Source: Ochrobactrum teleogrylli
GTDB lineage: Bacteria > Pseudomonadota > Alphaproteobacteria > Rhizobiales > Rhizobiaceae
Direction: 5' to 3'
Length of the DNA stretch: 64,000 nucleotides
Assembly (NCBI RefSeq): GCF_006376685.1
Contig: NZ_VEWL01000002.1
Location: 310,001-374,000, forward strand
A program made the translations under genes and the position numbers. The notes beneath the pieces were generated by a model, which made no database searches, was not told the DNA's origin, and saw nothing but the letters and a program-made list of their open reading frames with translations. Below are positions 36,868 through 45,565 of this stretch, piece by piece; the stretch's first letter is position 1, and the number at the start of each line of letters is the position of its first letter.

Positions 36868-37704
36868 TCAGGCTTTTGGCTGGTTGCGGAGCTTTTCGGC
36901 TTCCGCATAGAACTTCTTTTCCCACTCATTGTGGTTGTCCAGTCCTTCCTTGATGAAGGGCGTGAAGATGGCGAGGTTCATCAGGCACCAGTTGACGAAA
37001 CGGGCCGGGAATTTCAGCGGCTTCACGAAGTCGACAAACAGCACCACGCGGGTCTTGTCAGTGTGGTTCCATGCTTCATGCTCATAGGCATCGTCGAAAA
37101 TGAGAACCTTGCCCTCATGCCAATGGCAGACCTGCTTGTCCACGCGAATGGCGAGCTTGTCGTTCGGCTCCGGAACGATGAGGCCGAGATGCAGGCGCAG
37201 CACGCCATTATACGGCCCACGATGCGGCGGCAGATGCTTGCCCGGTTCGAAGATCGAGAACATCGCCGTAGTCAGGCCCGGTATCTTGTTCACGATGCGC
37301 CAGGTTTCCGGACAGGTCTTGATGTTCTGTTCCGATTTCACGCCGAAACCGAGCAGGAAGAAGGTCTTCCAGCGATTATCGGTCGAAATCGTCTTCACGT
37401 CGGTTGAAATATCCTGAAAGGACGGAAGCTCGCTCTGGCGCAGCAGGATCGTGTCCAGTTCCTTGCGGATGGCTGGCCATTCCTTTTCGATCTCCGCCGC
37501 CCAGGGGAAGGTTGCATTGTCATAAACCGGCGGATTGCCCAGCTTGGCATATTTCAGATTGAGACCTTCGGCCCAGGATACGATCCCCATGAAAAACCGG
37601 GTGATCTTGCTCGGGCGGTCCATTGCGGCCAGACCTTCCGTGCCGAATTTCTGTTTCGGATCAGAGGCTGCCTTATCTTGGATCGATGTATCGGGATTGG
37701 ACAT
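36868..37704 (-). CDS. Aspartyl/asparaginyl beta-hydroxylase-like dioxygenase (LpxO-type)
   Basis: A 278-residue Fe(II)/2-oxoglutarate dioxygenase. The iron-binding region reads FEPGKHLPPHRGPYNGVLRLHLGLIVP, and the distal His is in DDAYEHEAWNHTDKTRVVLFVD, with the 2-oxoglutarate Arg nearby. Family members hydroxylate lipid A acyl chains (LpxO) or proteins; the C-terminal hydrophobic segment supports membrane association. Start ATG 37704 is preferred over an upstream extension. The gap 36603-36867 shows nothing I can support. Confidence 0.85.
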   Translation of the reverse strand: MSNPDTSIQDKAASDPKQKFGTEGLAAMDRPSKITRFFMGIVSWAEGLNLKYAKLGNPPVYDNATFPWAAEIEKEWPAIRKELDTILLRQSELPSFQDISTDVKTISTDNRWKTFFLLGFGVKSEQNIKTCPETWRIVNKIPGLTTAMFSIFEPGKHLPPHRGPYNGVLRLHLGLIVPEPNDKLAIRVDKQVCHWHEGKVLIFDDAYEHEAWNHTDKTRVVLFVDFVKPLKFPARFVNWCLMNLAIFTPFIKEGLDNHNEWEKKFYAEAEKLRNQPKA

Positions 37705-37786
37705 TTCATGCTCTTTCAAAATCGGCGCTGAAAAGATTCCCAGCCATAAACTGATGAAACTACGGCTGAATTTTGCAAACAAGCGG

Positions 37787-39058
37787 TCAGCTGTTCATTT
37801 TATCGCGATCAAGTTTCTCCAGAAGCGCTGCACGGTCAAGGGTAAAACCGGAGTCGATCCAGAAAGTTTCGAGCGACCGCAGTGCCTGTCCGAGACCGGG
37901 GCCTTTTTTCACGCCGAGCGCCAAAAGATCACTCCCCGTCACGGGAAAGACCGGGGCTTCATATTTCTCCGCCGTTTCCAGCAAACGCGAAAAGCCACCG
38001 GCGCGGATCATCGCATCGTCGCTGCCTGCCGCATCAGCCCGCGCCGCCGCATAACCAAGCTTGATCCGATCCACCACCGCCTGCTTACTGCCGCGATAGA
38101 CGACCTTCTTCAAGGCCTGCTCGGAAAGCTCTGGCTTGACGGCATCGGCCCGCGCCCATGCTTCGAGCCGCGCCCGCTCTGCATTGGACATTTTGAGGCG
38201 CTTGCCCATTTCTTCCATGCGCACGGCGTCCGGTGGCACGATGCTTTCAAGCCGCAGCAGCGGATCAGCGGACCAGCCAAGATCGCCTTCGGAACGCACG
38301 AGACCGTGTATGGCGTCGATGCCCCATTTTTCGCTTTCAGGCAGGACCAGGTTCAAGACCCCGCCTTGCCGCATCCATAAAAGGGCGCGCGACGGATCGG
38401 GAGCCGACAGGAGTTTCTTCAATTCCGACCATACCCGCTCAGCGGAAAGCTGGCTGATACCGTCCTTCAGCCTTGCGCTGGCGCGCAGACCGTCAGCCTC
38501 CGGTCGCCCGGAACCGTACCAGGCAAAGAAGCGGAAAAAACGCAGGATGCGCAGATAGTCCTCGCGGATGCGCTGTTCAGCATCGCCGATGAAACGCAGC
38601 GTCCGGGTTTCGATATCGGCAAGTCCGCCGACATGATCGATGATCGTGCCGTCAGCGGTGGCGTAGAGCGCATTGATGGTGAAATCGCGCCGCTCGGCAT
38701 CGGCTTTCCAGTCGGTCCCGAAGGCAACCTTGGCATGGCGACCATCGGTCTCGACATCCTTGCGCAATGTCGTCACTTCATAGGCATGTCCATGCGCGAC
38801 AACGGTGATGGTGCCATGCTCGATGCCGGTCGGGACAGGTTTGAACCCCGCTTCCTCGACCAGCCCGATTGTTTCCTGCGGCACATGCGTGGTGGCAAGA
38901 TCGACGTCGCTGACGGCGGTTCCAAGCAGCGTGTTGCGCACCGCACCGCCAACCACACGCGCTTCCCCGCCATCACGGTTCAAGGCCTTGAACAGCGCCT
39001 GCAAAGACTTCGACTTCAACCAGGGCGCCGTGTCGGCAATGTTCACACTGTCGCTCAA
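37787..39058 (-). CDS. CCA tRNA nucleotidyltransferase / poly(A) polymerase family
   Basis: A 423-residue class II nucleotidyltransferase. The nucleotidyltransferase core has VVGGAVRNTLLG and the two catalytic aspartates in SDVDLAT. It continues with ERRDFTINALYA and an RNA-binding helix motif REDYLRILRFFRFFA. The enzyme repairs or adds the 3' CCA of tRNAs. It overlaps the upstream NUDIX gene by 4 bases, forming a three-gene operon with it and the DUF1285 gene. Confidence 0.92.
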   Translation of the reverse strand: MSDSVNIADTAPWLKSKSLQALFKALNRDGGEARVVGGAVRNTLLGTAVSDVDLATTHVPQETIGLVEEAGFKPVPTGIEHGTITVVAHGHAYEVTTLRKDVETDGRHAKVAFGTDWKADAERRDFTINALYATADGTIIDHVGGLADIETRTLRFIGDAEQRIREDYLRILRFFRFFAWYGSGRPEADGLRASARLKDGISQLSAERVWSELKKLLSAPDPSRALLWMRQGGVLNLVLPESEKWGIDAIHGLVRSEGDLGWSADPLLRLESIVPPDAVRMEEMGKRLKMSNAERARLEAWARADAVKPELSEQALKKVVYRGSKQAVVDRIKLGYAAARADAAGSDDAMIRAGGFSRLLETAEKYEAPVFPVTGSDLLALGVKKGPGLGQALRSLETFWIDSGFTLDRAALLEKLDRDKMNS

Positions 39059-39693
39059 ACGTAGAGCCTTTCATAAAGTCCGCGAATGATCCCGGCGGTA
39101 ATTCCCCAGATGAATCGCTCGTTATAGGGCATGGCGTAATAAAAGCGTTCCTTGCCGTTGAGTATCCTGCTTTCGCGCCGGTGATTGGCCGGATTCATCA
39201 GGAAAGACAATGGCACCTCGAAAATATCGGCCACTTCGTCCGGGTTCGCATGCAGGTCGAACGGGGTTTTGACCACAGCCAGAACCGGCGTGATCGAAAA
39301 ACCGCTGCCGGTTAGATAACGCGGCAGATTGCCGATGATTTCGGCACGCTCGGCTGCGAGCCCGATTTCCTCGTTGGCTTCGCGCAGCGCTGCATGTTCC
39401 GCCGTGCCATCTTCAGGGTCGATGGCGCCGCCCGGAAAGGCGATCTGGCCCGAATGTTGTCGCAAACGATCGGTGCGCTGGGTGAGAAGCACCGTCGCAC
39501 CGGGACCGCGATCCACCACCGGCACCAGCACCGCCGCATCGCGCATCTTTGCGGTGACCATGGCCTGCTCGAATTCCGGGTTCAGCGCGTGATCGCCGGT
39601 AATGTCACTGTGATCCGGCTGCCAGCTGCGAACGCGCTCGGCAAAATCACCGGCGGAAAACGCCGAAAGGGAATGCAAGCCGCGCTCCATCAT
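39055..39693 (-). CDS. CoA pyrophosphatase-type NUDIX hydrolase
   Basis: A 212-residue NUDIX enzyme. The CoA-pyrophosphatase signature LLTQRTDRLRQHSGQIAFPGG lies just before the NUDIX box GGAIDPEDGTAEHAALREANEEIGL. It likely cleaves CoA or acyl-CoA to 4'-phosphopantetheine and adenosine 3',5'-bisphosphate. It overlaps genes on both sides by 4 bases. Confidence 0.92.
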   Translation of the reverse strand: MMERGLHSLSAFSAGDFAERVRSWQPDHSDITGDHALNPEFEQAMVTAKMRDAAVLVPVVDRGPGATVLLTQRTDRLRQHSGQIAFPGGAIDPEDGTAEHAALREANEEIGLAAERAEIIGNLPRYLTGSGFSITPVLAVVKTPFDLHANPDEVADIFEVPLSFLMNPANHRRESRILNGKERFYYAMPYNERFIWGITAGIIRGLYERLYV

Positions 39694-40355
39694 TTTAGGG
39701 CAGCCTCCAGCGCATCGGCAGGCATGATCGGGAATATCGCCCCGCCGGATCGCACGGCAAACAAGGCCACACCGTCCATCTTGATTTCCTCGCCAAGCGC
39801 GACCAGATCATACATGACCGAGCGCGTCACCAGCGCTTCCAGACGCCCACGGATCAGCACATAAGGTTTCAGCCCGCCGCTTGCTTCTTCAACGACAAAT
39901 CGCAACGGATGCTCGGCATCGACTTCCACCACGTCGCCCACATTGGTGCGGAATGTCAGTGTCTGTGCCGCGTCTTCACCGGAAACCTGCATTTCAACGG
40001 CAATGAATGGCGCATCTTCAACTCGAATGCCGACCTTTTCCACCGGCGTGACGAGATAGGTCTTGCCGTCCGCGTCCTTGCGCAGCACGGTGGAGAACAG
40101 CCGCACCAGCTGTTTGCGACCAATCGGCGTGCCCATGTAAAACCATGTGCCATCGGCCTTGATTTCCATGTCGAGATCGCCGCAGAAATCGGGATTCCAG
40201 CGCTCGACGGGCGGAATGCCGCGCTCTTTCGTTGACGGTCCGCTTTGCGCATCGGCATGCGCGCGTGCAATCAGGGCTTCCAGACCGCTGGTCGACCCAG
40301 CGTCTTGCAGCGCGTTTTGCGGCGCAACTTTGCCTATAGGGGTGCTCTTTGTCAT
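39690..40355 (-). CDS. DUF1285 domain-containing protein
   Basis: A 221-residue protein of the DUF1285 family, found mainly in alphaproteobacteria. Recognisable: RWNPDFCGDLDMEIKADGTWFYMGTPIGRKQLVRLFSTVLR and VEKVGIRVEDAPFIAVEM. Function is not established. It is the first gene of the operon with the NUDIX and CCA transferase genes, and is divergent from the MoxR operon. That neighbourhood is conserved in Rhizobiales. Confidence 0.87.
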   Translation of the reverse strand: MTKSTPIGKVAPQNALQDAGSTSGLEALIARAHADAQSGPSTKERGIPPVERWNPDFCGDLDMEIKADGTWFYMGTPIGRKQLVRLFSTVLRKDADGKTYLVTPVEKVGIRVEDAPFIAVEMQVSGEDAAQTLTFRTNVGDVVEVDAEHPLRFVVEEASGGLKPYVLIRGRLEALVTRSVMYDLVALGEEIKMDGVALFAVRSGGAIFPIMPADALEAALK

Positions 40356-40546
40356 CCGACTCGGTTATTCCTGTTCGAATGTGCTTAATATGATGGAAGT
40401 CATGAAATAGTCACCGTTTGACGGCTTGTCAGCACTATATGCGATTTATAGGTGTCTGAATCAAAAAGCGTCAGGCCGAGAATGGCGACTTTTAGATAAG
40501 ACACCAAGGCACTTCCGCCAAAGCGGTTACACATTGCGAGGTCACC

Positions 40547-41554
40547 ATGAGCGTCGTCATCACGCCTGAAACCGCCAATTCCGAGCAGATTGTTGCGGAA
40601 GCCGAACGGGCGCTCGCAGATATTGCGCGCATCAAGGAAGGCGTCGGCACCGTCATCTTCGGACAAGAAAGTGTGATCGAGCGCACGCTCGTCGCCATTC
40701 TGGCTGGCGGTCACGCGCTTCTGGTCGGCGTACCCGGCCTTGCCAAGACCAAGCTGGTGGAAACGCTGGGCGTGGTGCTCGGTCTCTCCGGCCAGCGCAT
40801 CCAGTTCACGCCTGATCTGATGCCATCCGACATTATCGGGTCTGAAGTCATGGAACAGGACGCCGACGGGCGCCGTTCGTTCCGCTATCTCAAGGGGCCG
40901 ATTTTCGCCCAACTGCTGATGGCCGACGAAATCAACCGCGCCTCCCCGCGCACCCAGTCCGCGCTATTGCAGGCCATGCAGGAATATCACGTCACGGTCG
41001 CGGGCCAGCGCTATGACCTGCCCGCGCCGTTCCACGTTCTGGCAACGCAGAACCCGCTGGAGCAGGAAGGTACCTATCCGCTGCCGGAAGCGCAGCTCGA
41101 CCGCTTCCTGATGCAGATCGACATTCTCTATCCGGAACTGGAAGCAGAGCGCCGCATTCTTCTTGAAACCACCGGCGTCGCTGAGGCGAAACCTTATGAG
41201 ATTCTCGATGCGGAACGATTGAGGCAGATGCAGACATTGGTGCGCCGCATGCCGGTTTCCGAAAGTGTCGTCGAAGCGATCCTGAAACTGGTGCGTTCGG
41301 CGCGCCCGGATGCCGACAACGATCATGCGAAGCAGCATATCGCCTGGGGTCCCGGCCCCCGCGCCAGCCAGGCGCTGATGCTCTGCGCCCGCGCCCGTGC
41401 ACTTTATGATGGCCGCCTCGCCCCTTCGGTGGACGATGTGAAGGCGCTGGCCGAGCCGGTGCTGCAACACCGTATGGCGCTCAATTTCGCCGCCCGCGCC
41501 GATGGCATGCATATCCGCGATGTCATCGCCAATCTGGTAAAGGCCGCGGTCTGA
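40547..41554 (+). CDS. MoxR-family AAA+ ATPase
   Basis: A 335-residue AAA+ protein. Walker A is LLVGVPGLAKTKLVETLG, Walker B is LLMADEINRASPRTQSALLQAMQE, and the MoxR signature LATQNPLEQEGTYPLPEAQLDRFL is present. MoxR ATPases act as chaperones for metalloprotein or surface-complex maturation with VWA/DUF58 partners. First gene of a four-gene operon; its stop overlaps the DUF58 start (TGATG). Confidence 0.94.
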   Translation: MSVVITPETANSEQIVAEAERALADIARIKEGVGTVIFGQESVIERTLVAILAGGHALLVGVPGLAKTKLVETLGVVLGLSGQRIQFTPDLMPSDIIGSEVMEQDADGRRSFRYLKGPIFAQLLMADEINRASPRTQSALLQAMQEYHVTVAGQRYDLPAPFHVLATQNPLEQEGTYPLPEAQLDRFLMQIDILYPELEAERRILLETTGVAEAKPYEILDAERLRQMQTLVRRMPVSESVVEAILKLVRSARPDADNDHAKQHIAWGPGPRASQALMLCARARALYDGRLAPSVDDVKALAEPVLQHRMALNFAARADGMHIRDVIANLVKAAV

Positions 41555-42471
41555 TGGTGATCGGCACGCAAGTTTCCACCGCAGATCGCAAGGATACGCT
41601 GGCCCGCGCACGTGCGCGGGCAGCGGCGATCCCCGATCTGCTGGTCGAAGCGCAGCGTGTCGTCAATACCGTCATGAATGGCTGGCATGGACGGCGCAAA
41701 CGCGGTCCCGGTGAGAACTTCTGGCAATTTCGCCCCTATGTGCAGGGCGAGCAGCTTTCGCGTATCGACTGGCGGCGTTCCGCCCGTGACGATCATACCT
41801 ATGTGCGCGACCGCGAATGGGAATCAGCGCATACGGTTTGGCTGTGGTGCGATTTCTCGCCCTCCATGCTCTATCGCTCGCAGATGTCGCCTGTTTCCAA
41901 GGAAGCCCGTGCGCTGGTGCTGACGCTGGCGCTGGCGGAAATCCTGTCGCGTTCCGGCGAACGCATTGCTTTTCCAGCGCTGATCCCGCCTTTTGCCGCC
42001 CGCAACGGCGCAGAACGTCTTGCCGGCGCGCTCATGCATGAAGCGCCTGTAAGCGTATTGCCGGATATCGCGCAGATCCGCCGTTTTTCGGAAGTCGTTC
42101 TTGTCTCCGATTTCCTGCACCCGTTCGATGAACTGACAGAACTTCTCGACCGCCTTGCGAAACGCGGCGTGCGTGCGCATCTGGTCGAAGTCGCCGACCC
42201 TGCAGAAGAAACCTTTCCCTATACCGGGCGCACCGAATTTCGCGATCCCGAGACGGGTGCAACGCTGGTTGCCGGTCGCGCCGAAACCTATGCCGAGGAT
42301 TATCGCCGTCTTTACACGGCCCGGCGCGAAACCCTGTCGGACTTCTGCAAGAGGCTCGGCTGGAGCTATTCTGTGCATCGCACCGACCGTCCGGCGGCGG
42401 AAGCCCTTGCGCGTCTGCATCATGCATTAAGCGCAACGGGGGCATTGGGCGCAACGGGGGCTGGCGCATGA
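41554..42471 (+). CDS. DUF58 domain-containing protein
   Basis: A 305-residue protein. The DUF58 core is visible: NTVMNGWHGRRKRGPGENFWQFRPYVQGEQLSRIDWRRSARDD and a degenerate VWA-like half with LWCDFSPSMLY, a MIDAS-type DxSxS remnant. It follows MoxR and overlaps the next gene by 4 bases. The usual role is as scaffold or partner of MoxR. There is no membrane segment, unlike many longer DUF58 proteins. Confidence 0.9.
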   Translation: MVIGTQVSTADRKDTLARARARAAAIPDLLVEAQRVVNTVMNGWHGRRKRGPGENFWQFRPYVQGEQLSRIDWRRSARDDHTYVRDREWESAHTVWLWCDFSPSMLYRSQMSPVSKEARALVLTLALAEILSRSGERIAFPALIPPFAARNGAERLAGALMHEAPVSVLPDIAQIRRFSEVVLVSDFLHPFDELTELLDRLAKRGVRAHLVEVADPAEETFPYTGRTEFRDPETGATLVAGRAETYAEDYRRLYTARRETLSDFCKRLGWSYSVHRTDRPAAEALARLHHALSATGALGATGAGA

Positions 42472-45329
42472 ATTTTCTGCCGCTCGCCTTCGGCTCACCG
42501 CTGATCCTCGCCGGTCTGGTTGCCCTGCCGGTGATCTGGTGGCTGCTGCGCATGACACCGCCGCGCCCGCAGGAGGAAACCTTCCCGCCGCTGCGCATTC
42601 TGGCGCAGGTTTTCAAGCGCGAGGAAGTGCCATCCAAAAGCCCGTGGTGGATGACACTTCTGCGCCTTTTGATCGCCGCACTCGCGATCATGGCGCTGGC
42701 AGCGCCGATCTGGAACCCGCGTCCAGTCGCGCTGACCGGCAATGAACCGCTGGCCATCGTGATAGACAATGGCTGGACCGCCGCCGAAGACTGGCAGCAG
42801 CGCGTCAACGCCGCTGAAAAGCTGATCGACGACGCGGAAAGCGCCAACGCGCAGATTTACATCCTTGGCACCGCCGAGCCGGCCAATGCGGAAATCGGCC
42901 CCTATGACGGCACCCGCGCCACGGAACGTTTGCAGGCCATGCAGCCACGCCCGATCCCCGTTGACCGCAAGGCGACGATGGAACGGCTGGCATCCGCCCT
43001 GTCCGATGGCGAGAAAGTGCGCCTTGCCTTCATGAATGACGGGCTGGCGACCGCGGCCGACAGCGAAACCTTTGCCGCGCTGGACAAGACCGGCCATCTG
43101 GCGAGCGTCCTTTGGTATGGTGCCGATCTCGGTCGCACCCTTGCGCTGACCGGGGTGGACAACAAGGCCGACAGCCTCGAAGCCATCGCCATCCGCCCGG
43201 AAGGCGTGACCATGCCGCGCAGCCTGACGGCTGCCGCCTATGACGACAAGGGCCGCCGCATCGCCGAAGCGCCGCTGTCCTTTGCGCTGGGCAGCCCCGA
43301 AGGCACGGCGCGGTTCAACCTGCCGGTCGAATTGCGCAATGATTTCCGCCTCATCCGCATCGATGGTATCGAACAGGCGGGCGCCACCCATCTGATCGAC
43401 GCCGGGTCCGAGCGCCGCACCATCGGCCTGATTGCCAGCGGCGACGGCGATGTCGCGCAGCCGCTTCTGTCACCGCTGCATTATATCAAGCGCGCATTGT
43501 CGCCCTACGCCAATCTGATCGAGCCACGTTCCGCCGATCTGCTTCAGTCGGTGCCGGAATTGCTGGATGCCAAGCCGTCCATTCTCATCATGGCCGATAT
43601 CGGCACCTTGCCGCAGCCGGTCGCCGAGCAGATTTCTGCATGGGTGGAAGAAGGCGGTACGCTGGTGCGCTTTGCCGGGCCGCGTCTGGCGGGCGCGAGC
43701 GACAACGATACGTTGCTGCCGGTGCGGCTGCGCAAGGGCGAGCGCGCGCTTGGTGGCACCTTATCCTGGTCTGAACCGCAACAGCTGCGCGCCTTTCCGG
43801 AAAAGGGTCCGTTTGCCGGGCTGCCAATCCCCGAAGATGTCAACGTCAACCGGCAGGTGCTGGCCGAACCGTCCTTCGACCTCAACGACAAGGCCTATGC
43901 CATCCTTCAGGACGGCACCCCGCTGGTGACAGGCCAGCAGCGTGGTCGTGGCAATATCGTGCTGTTCCATATCGCGCCGGACGCCACCTGGTCGAGTTTG
44001 CCGATTTCCGGCTCCTTCGTGGAAATGCTCCGCCGCATCGTGTCTCTGTCGCAGCGCACCGGCGCGCAGGGTAATCAGGATGCCGTTTCGCTGCCGCCGT
44101 TCCAGTTGCTTTCGGCTGCCGGTGCGCTGACGCCGCCGACCTCGGAAGCCAAGCCGCTGATCGTCGAGCGCAATAAGCAAGCGAGTGTCAGCATCAACAC
44201 GCCGCCCGGTTTTTACGGCAATGAGGACGGTTTGAAAGCACTTAATATTTTTGCCGACAGCAACACCAAGCTGGAGCCGATCAAGCAGCCGACGCTGTCG
44301 GTCGGCGTCACGCCTGTCTCTTATACGGCAGATCAGTCGATATCGCTGGCAGGCCCGTTCTTTGCCGCCGCCGCCATGCTTCTGGCGCTCGATTCACTGC
44401 TGATGCTCTGGCTGCGCGGCGCATTCCGCCGCCGCATGAAGGTGCGTGCCAAAACGGCGGGGATTGCTTTGCTCCTCGCAGGCAGTCTTGCTGTCCTCTC
44501 TGCCGGTCATGACCGCGCCTTTGCGCAAGCACCCTCGCCGCAGCCGCCACAAATTCATGACGACAGCAAGCCCGGCGATGAGGCGATCATCGGCTCGGTT
44601 TCGCAGACCCATCTTGCCTATATCATCACCGGCAGCGCGGAAACCGACAATATCAGCAAGGCCGGACTGAAAGGTTTGACCTTTGCACTGACCGACAAGA
44701 CCGCGCTGGAACCGGGCGACCCGATCGGCGTCGATCCATCCAAGGATGAACTGGCCTTCTATCCGCTGATCTATTGGCCGATTGATCCGAATGCACCGAT
44801 GCCGAGCCCGGAAGCCATCGCCAGGGTGGATGCCTATATGCAGCAGGGCGGGACGGTCCTGTTCGACACGCGCGACCAGTTGCAGTCAGGCGCGAGCCTC
44901 GATCCGTCGGTCTCACCCGCCAACCAGCGCCTGCGCGCCATTCTGGACGACATGAATGTGCCACCGCTCGAACCGGTGCCGGACGATCATGTCCTGACGA
45001 AATCCTTTTTCATCATGCCGGATTTTCCGGGCCGCTATGAGGGAAGTCCGCTCTGGGTGGAAGCGACCGCACCCAATGCCTCACCGCGTGACCGTCCCGT
45101 CAGAACCGGCGACGGCGTGACGCCGATCATGATCACCGCCAATGATCTGGCGGGCGCATGGGCCGTGGACGATCAGGGCAATCCCCTGCTCCCCACCGTG
45201 CCGAACGACCCGATGCAGCGCATCTATGCCATTCGCGGCGGCGTCAACATCGTGATGTATATGCTCACCGGCAATTACAAGTCCGATCAGGTCCATGTCC
45301 CGGCCCTGCTCGAACGGCTGGGGAATTAG
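42468..45329 (+). CDS. Large membrane protein: BatA-like N-terminus plus DUF4159
   Basis: A 953-residue protein. It starts with an Aerotolerance/BatA-type region (FGSPLILAGLVALPVIWWLLR, then a second helix near residue 65). A glutamine-amidotransferase-like region lies in the middle (ILIMADIGTLPQPVAEQ, VEEGGTLVRFAGPR). A central pair of helices at about 625-680 divides it from a C-terminal DUF4159 domain (ELAFYPLIYWPIDPNAPMPSPEAIARVDAYMQQGGTVLFDTRD). It fits the third gene of the alphaproteobacterial MoxR operon. Its stop TAG is contributed by a family 1 repeat end. Confidence 0.88.
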   Translation: MNFLPLAFGSPLILAGLVALPVIWWLLRMTPPRPQEETFPPLRILAQVFKREEVPSKSPWWMTLLRLLIAALAIMALAAPIWNPRPVALTGNEPLAIVIDNGWTAAEDWQQRVNAAEKLIDDAESANAQIYILGTAEPANAEIGPYDGTRATERLQAMQPRPIPVDRKATMERLASALSDGEKVRLAFMNDGLATAADSETFAALDKTGHLASVLWYGADLGRTLALTGVDNKADSLEAIAIRPEGVTMPRSLTAAAYDDKGRRIAEAPLSFALGSPEGTARFNLPVELRNDFRLIRIDGIEQAGATHLIDAGSERRTIGLIASGDGDVAQPLLSPLHYIKRALSPYANLIEPRSADLLQSVPELLDAKPSILIMADIGTLPQPVAEQISAWVEEGGTLVRFAGPRLAGASDNDTLLPVRLRKGERALGGTLSWSEPQQLRAFPEKGPFAGLPIPEDVNVNRQVLAEPSFDLNDKAYAILQDGTPLVTGQQRGRGNIVLFHIAPDATWSSLPISGSFVEMLRRIVSLSQRTGAQGNQDAVSLPPFQLLSAAGALTPPTSEAKPLIVERNKQASVSINTPPGFYGNEDGLKALNIFADSNTKLEPIKQPTLSVGVTPVSYTADQSISLAGPFFAAAAMLLALDSLLMLWLRGAFRRRMKVRAKTAGIALLLAGSLAVLSAGHDRAFAQAPSPQPPQIHDDSKPGDEAIIGSVSQTHLAYIITGSAETDNISKAGLKGLTFALTDKTALEPGDPIGVDPSKDELAFYPLIYWPIDPNAPMPSPEAIARVDAYMQQGGTVLFDTRDQLQSGASLDPSVSPANQRLRAILDDMNVPPLEPVPDDHVLTKSFFIMPDFPGRYEGSPLWVEATAPNASPRDRPVRTGDGVTPIMITANDLAGAWAVDDQGNPLLPTVPNDPMQRIYAIRGGVNIVMYMLTGNYKSDQVHVPALLERLGN

Positions 45330-45376
45330 AGCATGATGTTTTTTAGCGAAGCCGTCAGCAGATCCAGGTTCCCTTT

Positions 45377-45518
45377 TCCCCTCATCCTGAGGGGCCGTCA
45401 AAGACGGCGCATCATCCTGAGCTTGTCGAAGGATCGAAGGGCGAGAGGAAACGCACGGCGCGCCGGCCCTCGATCCTTCGAGGCTTCGCTGCGCTCCGCA
45501 CCTCAGGATGAGGGGGGA
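45377..45518. repeat. Long palindromic repeat, family 2, copy 2 (inside the operon)
   Basis: Starts TCCCCTCATCCTGAGG and ends CACCTCAGGATGAGGGGG. Inner motifs GTCAAAGACGGC, GTCGAAGGATCGAAGGGC and CCTCGATCCTTCGAGG fold into a long hairpin. It lies between the third and fourth genes of the MoxR operon. Confidence 0.75.
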
Positions 45519-45565
45519 GCGTTGCAGTCCGTAAAGATAGGAACCTACGGCGATAGGAGGCGGGC